Part shown: in pieces, positions 1-6,350 of the stretch
How the letters are laid out: each line of letters opens with the position of its first letter
Position numbering within the stretch: the stretch's first letter is position 1
Origin: VBAS01 sp035764525
GTDB taxonomy: Bacteria > Bacteroidota > Bacteroidia > Chitinophagales > Chitinophagaceae
Length of the DNA: 12,929 bases
Direction of reading: 5' to 3'
NCBI GenBank assembly: GCA_035764525.1
Contig: DASTZB010000413.1
Span: forward strand, 1 to 12,929
Translations under genes and position numbers: made by a program
The notes under the pieces: model-generated
What the model was told of the DNA's origin: nothing
Seen by the model: the letters and a program-made list of their open reading frames with translations, nothing else
Database searches by the model: none

Positions 1-1575
1 TTCATGAAAACCAAGTCCAACAAAATAATTTGCTACTTTCTCTTTTAATGTATAGCGCAAATAATTTTCTTCCACTGACGGAGTAATTGTGATGGCTGTC
101 GGGATCTCAATATTATCCAATCCATCGATCCGCAGAATTTCTTCTACGATATCTGCCGGTAATGAAATATCAGGTTTGCTGAAAGGAACGGCTACACGAA
201 TCTCATCAATCCCGTCTTTTAATATTTCGAATCCAAGATTATTTAAAATATTTTTTACAGTATCAGGATGATAGTTTTTACCGCTGAGTTTTTTCAGGTA
301 ATGATATTTAAGAGAAACCTGTGTTTTATTTGGCGGATCAGGATACACATCAACAATATCAGATGCAAATTGGCCACCACCGAGCTCTTTGATCATAAGC
401 GCAGCTCGTTTCAGCACTGTAACGGTGTTGGATATGTCGATGTTTTTTTCAAAACGTGTAGCCGCATCGGTTCTCAATCCATGGCGGAAACTTGTTTTGC
501 GAATGTCAATGGGATTGAACCAGGCACTTTCCAAAAAAATGTTCTTTGTCTTATCAGTAACACCTGAATGCAATCCGCCAAAAACACCTGCGATACACAT
601 TCCTTCTTCTGCATCACAGATCATCAGGTCTTCTTTGCTTAGTTTTCTTTCTTTTTCGTCCAGCGTAATGAACTTTGTTCCTTCAGGTAAATTTTTCACC
701 ACAATTTTCTTACCTTTTATTTCATCGGCATCAAAAGCGTGAAGTGGCTGGCCTGTTTCGTGCTGAATGAAATTGGTAATATCGACAATATTATTAATGG
801 GACGAAGTCCTATAGATTTTAATTTCTTTTGTAACCAAACTGGCGATTCCTTTATTGAAACACCGGCAATGCTAACTCCACTATAACGATGACAGGCCGT
901 TGTATTTTCAATTGAAACAGAAACCGGCAATGATTTGTTTTCGATCTTAAAACCATTGCTTGTTGGCAATTTAGGTTTCAGATCTTTTTTATCATGATGA
1001 TTAAGATAGGCACACACATCTTTTGCAACTCCCCAATGGCTCATTGCATCCATCCGGTTTGGCGTGATTCCAAGTTCATAGATCCAGTCTTCATAAGGTT
1101 GAAAATATTCTGCGGCATCTAAACCCACTTTTGCATCTTCCTTTAAAACCATAATGCCCGAATGTGAAGCACCTAAACCAACTTCGTCTTCAGCGCAGAT
1201 CATCCCATAGCTTTCCACGTTTCTGATCTTTGCCACCTTCATTGTTAGTGGTTCATTATTTAATGGGTAAATCGTTGTTCCGACTTTTGCAACAATAACT
1301 TTTTGACCGGCCTCAACATTTGGTGCGCCGCAAACAATTTGCAATGGCTCGCCATTTCCTACACTAACTTTTGTAAGTGTGAGCTTATCTGCATTAGGAT
1401 GTTTTTCGGTAGAAATAACTTCACCAATTACAAGGCCTTTCAGCCCACCTTTCACTTCTTCATATTTTTCAAAACTTTCCACTTCTAACCCGATAGAAGT
1501 GAGAATACGGGCCAATCTTTCGGGTTCGACCGTCACGGGTAAATATTCACTCAGCCATTTATAAGAGATAGTCAT
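1..1575 (-). CDS. pheT: Phenylalanyl-tRNA synthetase beta subunit, partial (C-terminus off the left edge)
   Basis: This is the beta chain of the cytoplasmic alpha2beta2 enzyme that charges tRNA-Phe. The reading frame is open from the ATG (complement of 1573-1575) to the window edge, giving 525 residues starting MTISYKWLSEYLP. Visible parts, in order, are an EMAP/OB-type tRNA-binding domain (about residues 40-150, with GEVISTEKHPNADKL near 51-65), the B3/B4 editing region (GLRPINNIVDITNF from residue 256, HAFD at 279-282) and a B5 domain (about 400-490, with the DIVEE metal-site motif at 475-479). Family members are usually about 800 residues, so roughly 280 residues, including the synthetase-like core and the anticodon-binding domain, are missing at the edge. 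I see no frameshift. The alpha subunit gene pheS is not in the window. A good promoter match lies 27 bases upstream of the start. The family call is secure. Confidence 0.97.
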   Translation of the reverse strand, partial: MTISYKWLSEYLPVTVEPERLARILTSIGLEVESFEKYEEVKGGLKGLVIGEVISTEKHPNADKLTLTKVSVGNGEPLQIVCGAPNVEAGQKVIVAKVGTTIYPLNNEPLTMKVAKIRNVESYGMICAEDEVGLGASHSGIMVLKEDAKVGLDAAEYFQPYEDWIYELGITPNRMDAMSHWGVAKDVCAYLNHHDKKDLKPKLPTSNGFKIENKSLPVSVSIENTTACHRYSGVSIAGVSIKESPVWLQKKLKSIGLRPINNIVDITNFIQHETGQPLHAFDADEIKGKKIVVKNLPEGTKFITLDEKERKLSKEDLMICDAEEGMCIAGVFGGLHSGVTDKTKNIFLESAWFNPIDIRKTSFRHGLRTDAATRFEKNIDISNTVTVLKRAALMIKELGGGQFASDIVDVYPDPPNKTQVSLKYHYLKKLSGKNYHPDTVKNILNNLGFEILKDGIDEIRVAVPFSKPDISLPADIVEEILRIDGLDNIEIPTAITITPSVEENYLRYTLKEKVANYFVGLGFHE

Positions 1576-1905
1576 GTGTTCGATTTCATTTCTGGTGCGG
1601 ACAAAGATAATTGATTGAAGGCAGAAGAAATTTTTGCAGCAATGGGTATAAATTTTATGTAATTGCAAAAATATTTTTTATAAATTACAGATGGTGTTTA
1701 TAAAAACTGATGTGGAAAAGCTTGTGAAGTTTTCGTTAGGAAAGAAAAGTTTTTTTTGTCTGCATTTGGCTTTTATATTCGCCGTCTGACTGAGGGATAA
1801 CGTTTCGAACCAAACCAACTAAATCAGTGAAAAAGGCTGGAAAACTAACCCAAAGGTCATTGGTGTGAAATCAATGGTTTAAATTTTTATCGCCCTAATT
1901 CAACG
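1576..1905. other. Divergent intergenic region between pheT and dnaB
   Basis: This 330-base AT-rich stretch separates two divergent genes, and I find no convincing gene in it. It holds the pheT promoter candidate at 1602-1630. On the dnaB side there are two weak candidates: TATATTCG at 1774-1781, downstream of a T-run ending in TTTG at 1758, and TAAATTTT at 1880-1887, preceded by TTGG at 1860-1863. A small dyad, CATTG and CAATG with a 9-base gap, lies at 1858-1876 just before the dnaB start. I cannot choose between the dnaB promoter candidates from sequence alone. Confidence 0.5.
1602..1630 (-). promoter_or_regulatory. Candidate Bacteroidota-type promoter of pheT
   Basis: Read on the minus strand, positions 1609-1602 are TATCTTTG, a full match to the Bacteroidota -7 consensus TAnnTTTG. 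A TTTC (1630-1627) lies 17 bases further upstream in place of the -33 TTTG. Transcription would begin about 20 bases before the pheT ATG. The -7 box is exact; the -33 element is one base off consensus. Confidence 0.5.
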
Positions 1906-3474
1906 ATGGAACTTACTAATCTCAACAAGGACCGCAAGCAAAGAAGAAAGACATCATCCGACCTAAGCAGTTTAGTTTATGGTAAAATACCACCACAGGC
2001 AAAAGATCTTGAAGAAGCAGTTCTCGGTGCAATCATGCTTGAAAAAAATGCATTTGATGTTGTCATTGAAATTTTAAAGCCCGAATGTTTTTATGTAGAT
2101 GCTCACCAGCGTATCTATCGTGCGATGCAAGGCCTGGCACAAAAGAACAAACCGATCGATATTCTTACTGTTGTTGAAGAATTGAAGACCCGCGAGGAGT
2201 TGGATATGGTAGGCGGACCTTATTATGTTACTAAACTTACCAATGCGGTTGTTTCATCGGCGCATATTGAAACACATTCAAGAATTATTCTTCAAAAGTT
2301 TATTCAAAGAGAACTAATACGTGTAAGCGGAGAAATCATTGGTGACGCTTATGAAAATTCAACCGATGTTTTCGATCTTCTGGATGATGCAGAAAGCAAA
2401 TTGTTTGAAATTACAAGCAATCACCTGCGTAAAAATTTTGATACAATAGATTCTGTGTTGGTAAAAACCATTCAGCGTATTGAAGACCTTCGTCACAAGA
2501 ATGAAGACGTTTCCGGTGTGCCAAGTGGTTATGCCTCTCTTGACAGAATTACTTATGGCTGGCAAAATACTGACCTTATCATTCTTGCTGCAAGACCGTC
2601 GGTAGGTAAAACTGCTTTTGCATTGAACCTGGCAAGAAATGCTGCGCTGCATGCGAGCAAACCAACACCAATCGCTTTCTTTTCTTTAGAGATGAGTGCT
2701 GGTCAATTGGTGCAACGTATTCTTGCTGCAGAAAGCGAAATATGGCTGGAGAAAATTGCCCGTGGGAAATTAGAAGAGCATGAAATGAAGCAGCTTTATG
2801 CTCGCGGTATTCAGCGACTGGCAAAAGCTCCGATATTTATCGACGATACACCGGCCTTAAACATTTTTGAACTAAGAGCTAAATGTCGTCGTTTAAAAAA
2901 TAAACATAATATCGGGTTGGTATTGATCGATTACCTGCAACTGATGAGTGGAACAAGCGACAATAGAAATTCCAACCGAGAACAGGAGATCAGCAATATT
3001 TCAAGAAACCTGAAAGCACTTGCAAAAGAATTAAATATTCCGATAGTGGCGCTTTCACAATTGAGCCGTGAGGTAGAGAAAAGAAAAGAAGGAGCAAAGA
3101 TTCCACAGCTGAGTGATCTGCGTGAATCCGGAGCTATCGAACAAGATGCCGACATGGTTATGTTCCTTTATCGTCCCGAGTATTATGATATTACTGCAAA
3201 TGAAATGGGTGAAAGCAATAAAGGTGAAACTCACATAAGAATTGCAAAACATAGAAATGGTGCATTGGATACAGTGAAACTGAAAGCACTTTTACATATT
3301 CAAAAATTTGTAGAAGATGATGGAAGCGGTATGGCCGGACTTGGTTTACCGGCAGGAAGCTGGAAACCAGTACCAGATGATGCAGCAGGTGGTGGAGATG
3401 CCAAGTTGTTTATACAAACAGGAAGTAAAATGAACGATCTTCCGTTTAGTGATGAAGAAGAAACGCCGTTCTGA
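1906..3474 (+). CDS. dnaB: Replicative DNA helicase DnaB
   Basis: This is the hexameric 5'-3' helicase that unwinds the replication fork and recruits primase, 522 residues long. The N-terminal DnaB domain covers about residues 27-130 (PPQAKDLEEAVLGAIM onward), followed by a linker helix and the RecA-like motor. Walker A is ARPSVGKT (229-236), Walker B LVLIDYLQL (338-346), the H3-type region SQLSREVEKR (384-393) and DLRESGAIEQDAD (404-416). The arginine-finger region is IAKHRNG (446-452). No intein or frameshift is seen. After the motor there is a low-complexity tail ending MNDLPFSDEEETPF (509-522), which resembles the acidic PF-ending tip of SSB proteins. The ATG at 1906 gives the usual family N-terminus. 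The gene ends at a 7-base repeat array and an intrinsic terminator, so it is probably monocistronic. Confidence 0.97.
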   Translation: MELTNLNKDRKQRRKTSSDLSSLVYGKIPPQAKDLEEAVLGAIMLEKNAFDVVIEILKPECFYVDAHQRIYRAMQGLAQKNKPIDILTVVEELKTREELDMVGGPYYVTKLTNAVVSSAHIETHSRIILQKFIQRELIRVSGEIIGDAYENSTDVFDLLDDAESKLFEITSNHLRKNFDTIDSVLVKTIQRIEDLRHKNEDVSGVPSGYASLDRITYGWQNTDLIILAARPSVGKTAFALNLARNAALHASKPTPIAFFSLEMSAGQLVQRILAAESEIWLEKIARGKLEEHEMKQLYARGIQRLAKAPIFIDDTPALNIFELRAKCRRLKNKHNIGLVLIDYLQLMSGTSDNRNSNREQEISNISRNLKALAKELNIPIVALSQLSREVEKRKEGAKIPQLSDLRESGAIEQDADMVMFLYRPEYYDITANEMGESNKGETHIRIAKHRNGALDTVKLKALLHIQKFVEDDGSGMAGLGLPAGSWKPVPDDAAGGGDAKLFIQTGSKMNDLPFSDEEETPF

Positions 3475-3507
3475 TTTTAGGTTGCAGATTTAAGATTTTA
3501 GATTTAG
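3473..3507. repeat. Degenerate heptad tandem array overlapping the dnaB stop codon
   Basis: Five consecutive 7-base units fit a GATTTNA-like consensus. Units 1, 3, 4 and 5 are close to it (GATTTTA, GATTTAA, GATTTTA, GATTTAG), while unit 2 (3480-3486) is diverged. The first unit includes the last two bases of the dnaB stop codon, and the last base of the array is the second base of the terminator hairpin. The total is 35 bp, the same length as the heptad array inside pyrD. Confidence 0.6.
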
Positions 3508-3537
3508 TTCGGATTGATTCCGGACTTTTTTATTTTT
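3506..3537 (+). terminator. Rho-independent terminator of dnaB
   Basis: The arms GTTCGGA (3507-3513) and TCCGGAC (3519-3525) pair over 7 bp with one G-U wobble, extended by A3506-T3526, around the loop TTGAT. A T-rich tract (3526-3537, interrupted by one A) follows. It lies 32 bases after the dnaB stop, and its T-tract ends only 7 bases before the rsmE ATG. Confidence 0.75.
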
Positions 3538-3544
3538 AAGGTTT

Positions 3545-4258
3545 ATGACACTTCCTTTTTTTTATATTGAAGAGTTTGATCCTTCACAAAAGGAAATTGT
3601 ATTAGATGAAGATGCCTCACGGCATGTTGTCCAGGTTTTGAGGATGAAAGAAGGAGAGAAGTTAAACCTCACTGACGGGAAAGGAAATTTAATTACTGCC
3701 GAAATTATAGATGATCATAAAAAGCATTGCACAGTAAAAGTAATTGACTCACGATTCACGTCTCACATCTCACGAAAAATTACCATTGCTATTTCATTAT
3801 TAAAAAATGCCAATCGCTTTGAATGGTTTTTAGAAAAGGCAACAGAAATTGGTGTGAGTGAAATAATTCCACTGGTATGTGAAAGGACAGAAAAACAAAA
3901 ATTCCGTTATGACAGAATGAAAGGAATTTGTATAAGCGCAATGTTACAATCACAGCAAGTTTGGTTGCCGGAGTTGTATGAACCAGTTAAGTATATAGAG
4001 TATATACAGTCTATAACGGTCAATACCAATTTAACAAAATTCATTGCTCATTGTGAAGACAAGGCGGGAAAGAAAAACCTTTCAACCTTACAACCCTTAA
4101 ATCATTCAGCCATCCTGATCGGCCCCGAAGGAGATTTTACAAATCAGGAAATAGGACTTGCACTACAAAATAATTTTATTCCTGTAAGCTTAGGTGAAAC
4201 AAGGTTGAGAACGGAGACAGCTGGAGTTGTTGCAGCTACCTTACTTAGCCATATCTGA
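3545..4258 (+). CDS. rsmE: 16S rRNA (uracil-1498-N3)-methyltransferase, RsmE
   Basis: This SPOUT-class enzyme uses S-adenosylmethionine to methylate N3 of U1498 in 16S rRNA. It has 237 residues, a normal family length. The N-terminal PUA-like RNA-binding domain spans about residues 1-70 (HVVQVLRMKEGEKLNLTDG). The SPOUT knot domain follows, with RFEWFLEKATEIGVSEIIPL in its first part. The cofactor-binding knot is IGPEGDFT (192-199) and LGETRLRTETA (216-226), the hallmark RsmE signatures. Three stretches look like expanded short tandem repeats that still encode protein: residues about 68-77, 149-157 and 178-186, in an interdomain linker and less conserved segments. The ATG at 3545 gives the family N-terminus. 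The last 18 bases overlap the 3' end of the convergent terC-like gene. Expression probably needs a promoter inside or just before the dnaB terminator, or read-through from dnaB. Confidence 0.95.
   Translation: MTLPFFYIEEFDPSQKEIVLDEDASRHVVQVLRMKEGEKLNLTDGKGNLITAEIIDDHKKHCTVKVIDSRFTSHISRKITIAISLLKNANRFEWFLEKATEIGVSEIIPLVCERTEKQKFRYDRMKGICISAMLQSQQVWLPELYEPVKYIEYIQSITVNTNLTKFIAHCEDKAGKKNLSTLQPLNHSAILIGPEGDFTNQEIGLALQNNFIPVSLGETRLRTETAGVVAATLLSHI
3747..3774. repeat. Heptad tandem array inside rsmE (unit like NYTCACG)
   Basis: Four consecutive 7-base units: ACTCACG, ATTCACG, then TCTCACA and TCTCACG. The array lies in the rsmE region that links the PUA-like and SPOUT domains (about residues 68-77) and is read through in frame. 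The repetition is far above what the surrounding coding sequence shows. Confidence 0.65.
3990..4016. repeat. 9-base tandem array inside rsmE (unit like AGTATATAS)
   Basis: Three consecutive 9-base units: AGTATATAG, AGTATATAC and the more diverged AGTCTATAA. A 9-base period preserves the frame, so the protein shows a related tripeptide pattern (YIE, YIQ, SIT; residues about 150-158). Confidence 0.5.
4076..4099. repeat. 8-base tandem array inside rsmE (unit like AACCTTWC)
   Basis: Three consecutive 8-base units: AACCTTTC, AACCTTAC and the diverged AACCCTTA. The array encodes residues about 178-185, just before the conserved IGPEGDFT knot motif. The frame is kept. Confidence 0.5.
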
Positions 4259-5059
4259 TAAATTCTCTCCTTCCTTTTTTAATAATGGTACATTCAATTC
4301 CACCAAATGTGCTTTTTGCTTTTTTGCACGACTCCGCATAGTCATATTAAGCATTTCAACGATGAATGAAAAAGCCATGCCGAAGTAAATGTAATTTTTT
4401 AAATGAAGCTTTTCTGCTTGTTCATGATCCCAACCTTCAATTACCAAGCTTAACCCGATCATTACTAAAAAAGAAAGAGCCAGCATTTTTACAGTTGGAT
4501 GCCTATGTACGAAAGAAGAAATAGCAGGACTGAATAAGAACATTACGATCATAGCAACCACAACAGCCGCTATCATGATCTCAATATGTTTCGCTGTACC
4601 GCCAGCAGTTATCACGCTATCAAAAGAAAAAACTGCGTCAATGATCATGATCTGCACTATCGCTTGTGCTATTGAAATGCCTTTACCTTTATTGACCGTT
4701 ACATTTGGATCTTCGCCTTCCAATTTTGTATGAATTTCTTTTACTGATTTATAAATTAAAAATAAACCACCAAGTAACATAACAATGCTTGCAATGTCAA
4801 AACCTTTTCCAAACCAACTCTCTGGTATAATGTATTTTCCCTTTTGCGCCAACAACCAGCCAAGGCCCATTAGTAAAAGACTTCTGGAAATAATTCCGGT
4901 GATCATCCATATACGACGAACTCTTTTCTGATCTTTTGCCGAACTCAGCCGGTTCAGGATTATGCTTACAAAAATTACGTTATCAATGCCCAAAACCACT
5001 TCGAGTATTACCAGGACAATAAAACTGATGATACTTTCTGATGTAAAAAGATGTTCCAT
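4241..5059 (-). CDS. TerC/YkoY-family integral membrane protein
   Basis: This 272-residue inner-membrane protein belongs to the TerC family, whose members are linked to tellurium resistance and, in characterised bacterial cases, to manganese export or metallation of secreted proteins. The two acidic, family-defining motifs are present: GIDNVIF (24-30) in the first membrane helix and IDAVFSFDS (140-148) in a later one. About seven hydrophobic segments are visible, near residues 10-33, 52-71, 88-105, 130-152, 160-182, 190-208 and 222-240, with a basic loop at 42-50. The C-terminal tail is charged (SRAKKQKAHL onward). It starts 6 bases after the pyrD stop, so the two are very probably one leftward operon. 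Its last 18 bases overlap the end of rsmE on the other strand. The substrate cannot be deduced from sequence. Confidence 0.92.
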   Translation of the reverse strand: MEHLFTSESIISFIVLVILEVVLGIDNVIFVSIILNRLSSAKDQKRVRRIWMITGIISRSLLLMGLGWLLAQKGKYIIPESWFGKGFDIASIVMLLGGLFLIYKSVKEIHTKLEGEDPNVTVNKGKGISIAQAIVQIMIIDAVFSFDSVITAGGTAKHIEIMIAAVVVAMIVMFLFSPAISSFVHRHPTVKMLALSFLVMIGLSLVIEGWDHEQAEKLHLKNYIYFGMAFSFIVEMLNMTMRSRAKKQKAHLVELNVPLLKKEGENLSDMAK

Positions 5060-5065
5060 GTTTTT

Positions 5066-6124
5066 TTAATTATTAGAAAGATATTTACAAATGTTCTTTA
5101 CAATGCCCGGTCCTTCATAAATAAAACCTGTCCAGACCTGTACCAATGATGCACCGGCATCAAACTTTTCTTTTGCATCTGCACTTGTAAAAACTCCACC
5201 GCTTGCAATGATCGGTATTTCTCCTTTTGTTTTTTCAAAAATATATTTTACAATCTCTGTTGACCTTTTTTGCAAAGGTTTTCCACTTAATCCCCCGGTT
5301 TCCAAAGTTCCGATCCTTAGATCATGTTCCAGCCCTTCACGGTCTATGGTGGTGTTTGTGGCAACAAGGCCATCCAATTTTATCTCCAATGCAAGATCAA
5401 TAACATCATCAAGTTGTTCACTGGTAAGATCAGGAGCTATCTTTAATAAGATAGGTTTCGCTACTGCTTTGCCATTATTGATCATTTGTAAATGCCGGAG
5501 AATTTTTCGCAATGATTCTTTTTCCTGCAATTGTCTTAACCCTGGTGTATTCGGTGAACTTACATTCACAACAAAATAATCAACATAATGATGCAACTCT
5601 TTAAAACAAATTTCATAATCTTTCCACGCCTCTTCGTTAGGAGTCATTTTGTTTTTGCCGATGTTGCCGCCAATAATAAGGCGTTGGCTGCTGACTATGG
5701 ACTGTCGACTATGGACTGTCGACTGCCATTGACGTAACCTTTCAGCAATTACTTTCACTCCATCATTATTAAACCCCATGCGGTTGATCAATGCTTTATC
5801 TTTTGGCAAACGGAAAAGCCTTGGTTTATCATTGCCTGCTTGTGGTAACGGCGTTACAGTTCCTATTTCTACAAATCCAAAACCCAGTGTTTCCAATTCC
5901 CTCAAATACTTTGCGTTCTTATCAAAGCCTGCCCCGAGGCCAATGCGATTGGGAAAATCCAGATTCCAGGTCTCAAATTCCAATTCACCCTTGGGAGATA
6001 AAATTGCAGCGAGCAGCTTTCTCAAAAAGCCAATACTACAAAGCATTTGCAGGCAATTCATTGAAAAATAATGAATCCCTTCTGTTGGAAAAAGGAATAA
6101 TATCGAACGCAGGATCTTATACAT
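5066..6124 (-). CDS. pyrD: Dihydroorotate dehydrogenase (quinone), class 2
   Basis: This membrane-associated flavoenzyme oxidises dihydroorotate to orotate in pyrimidine synthesis and passes electrons to quinone; 352 residues from the ATG at 6124. The N-terminal hydrophobic helix pair (about residues 1-45) is the class 2 membrane and quinone tunnel element. The barrel shows RIGLGAGFDKNAKYL (60-74), INRMGFNNDG (113-122), GGNIGKNK (152-159) and NVSSPNTPGLR (187-197). Ser190 is the expected catalytic base, with Asn187 and Asn192 as substrate ligands. FMN-site motifs are TNTTIDRE (about 257-264), GGLSGKPL and IIASGGVF. A segment at about 135-147 (STVHSRQSIVSSQ) is extra relative to family members such as E. 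coli PyrD and is encoded by a heptad repeat array. An in-frame TTG nine codons upstream is not needed. The terC-like gene follows after 6 bases. The promoter is uncertain; TATCTTCG on the minus strand at 6142-6135 is a partial -7 match. Confidence 0.96.
   Translation of the reverse strand: MYKILRSILFLFPTEGIHYFSMNCLQMLCSIGFLRKLLAAILSPKGELEFETWNLDFPNRIGLGAGFDKNAKYLRELETLGFGFVEIGTVTPLPQAGNDKPRLFRLPKDKALINRMGFNNDGVKVIAERLRQWQSTVHSRQSIVSSQRLIIGGNIGKNKMTPNEEAWKDYEICFKELHHYVDYFVVNVSSPNTPGLRQLQEKESLRKILRHLQMINNGKAVAKPILLKIAPDLTSEQLDDVIDLALEIKLDGLVATNTTIDREGLEHDLRIGTLETGGLSGKPLQKRSTEIVKYIFEKTKGEIPIIASGGVFTSADAKEKFDAGASLVQVWTGFIYEGPGIVKNICKYLSNN
5693..5727. repeat. Heptad tandem array inserted in pyrD
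   Basis: Five consecutive 7-base units on the plus strand follow a GACTNTS-like consensus: GACTATG and GACTGTC alternate twice, then comes GACTGCC. The preceding 7 bases (5686-5692) may be a sixth, decayed copy. The 35-bp array sits between two conserved pyrD blocks and codes for about 12 residues. Confidence 0.75.
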
Positions 6125-6193
6125 AAAAGTGCTGCGAAGATAAGAACCCAATTTGTAGGGGATATGGCAAAAACTTTAACTTTGAACTATAAG

Positions 6194-6221
6194 GTTGCAT
6201 AAACAACTTTTCGTAAATTTG
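6194..6221 (+). promoter_or_regulatory. Candidate promoter of the thiolase gene
   Basis: TAAATTTG at 6214-6221 is a full match to the Bacteroidota -7 box TAnnTTTG. A GTTG at 6194-6197 lies 16 bases upstream as a possible -33 element, a spacing one base short of the usual range. It would give a leader of about 120 bases that contains the hairpin at 6262-6288. Confidence 0.45.
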
Positions 6222-6229
6222 GTGTCGAA

Positions 6230-6316
6230 AGTTGAATAGAATTACAGAACGTATAAGTGAGCAATTTGCGAGGCGAAGCAGCAAATTGGAAACAACAGAA
6301 GTTTAATAGAATTGCA
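6230..6316. repeat. Hairpin framed by two imperfect direct repeats upstream of the thiolase gene
   Basis: The inverted repeat CAATTTGC (6262-6269) and GCAAATTG (6281-6288) is a perfect 8-bp stem with the 11-base loop GAGGCGAAGCA. It sits midway between AGTTGAATAGAATTACA (6230-6246) and AGTTTAATAGAATTGCA (6300-6316), which match at 15 of 17 bases. No T-tract follows the stem, so it does not look like a terminator. The arrangement could be a leader RNA structure, a pair of protein-binding sites, or a small repeat element. Confidence 0.55.
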
Positions 6317-6350
6317 AGAGCTGGTATCAAAAAAATTAAAAACATTTTTT

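Noticed and set aside
89..742. Open plus-strand frames opposite pheT
   Set aside because: They are antisense to a well-conserved pheT coding region and have no recognisable protein features.
3473..4099. CRISPR array
   Set aside because: The repeats are 7-9 bases, directly adjacent without spacers, and differ in sequence between sites; no cas gene is present.
5208..6126. Open plus-strand frames opposite pyrD
   Set aside because: They lie antisense to conserved PyrD motifs and show no family resemblance.
6125..6151. Upstream TTG start extending PyrD by nine residues
   Set aside because: The ATG at 6124 gives MYKILRSILF, the usual Bacteroidota PyrD N-terminus, and the TTG offers no better context.
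6262..6288. Intrinsic terminator upstream of the thiolase
   Set aside because: The stem is AT-rich and no T-run follows on either strand in the right place, so termination is unlikely.
6312..6350. Upstream TTG start extending the thiolase by 13 residues
   Set aside because: The extra residues are not part of the conserved thiolase start, and the ATG at 6351 yields the expected MQEAYIVAGYRT N-terminus. The extension would also overlap the downstream direct repeat.
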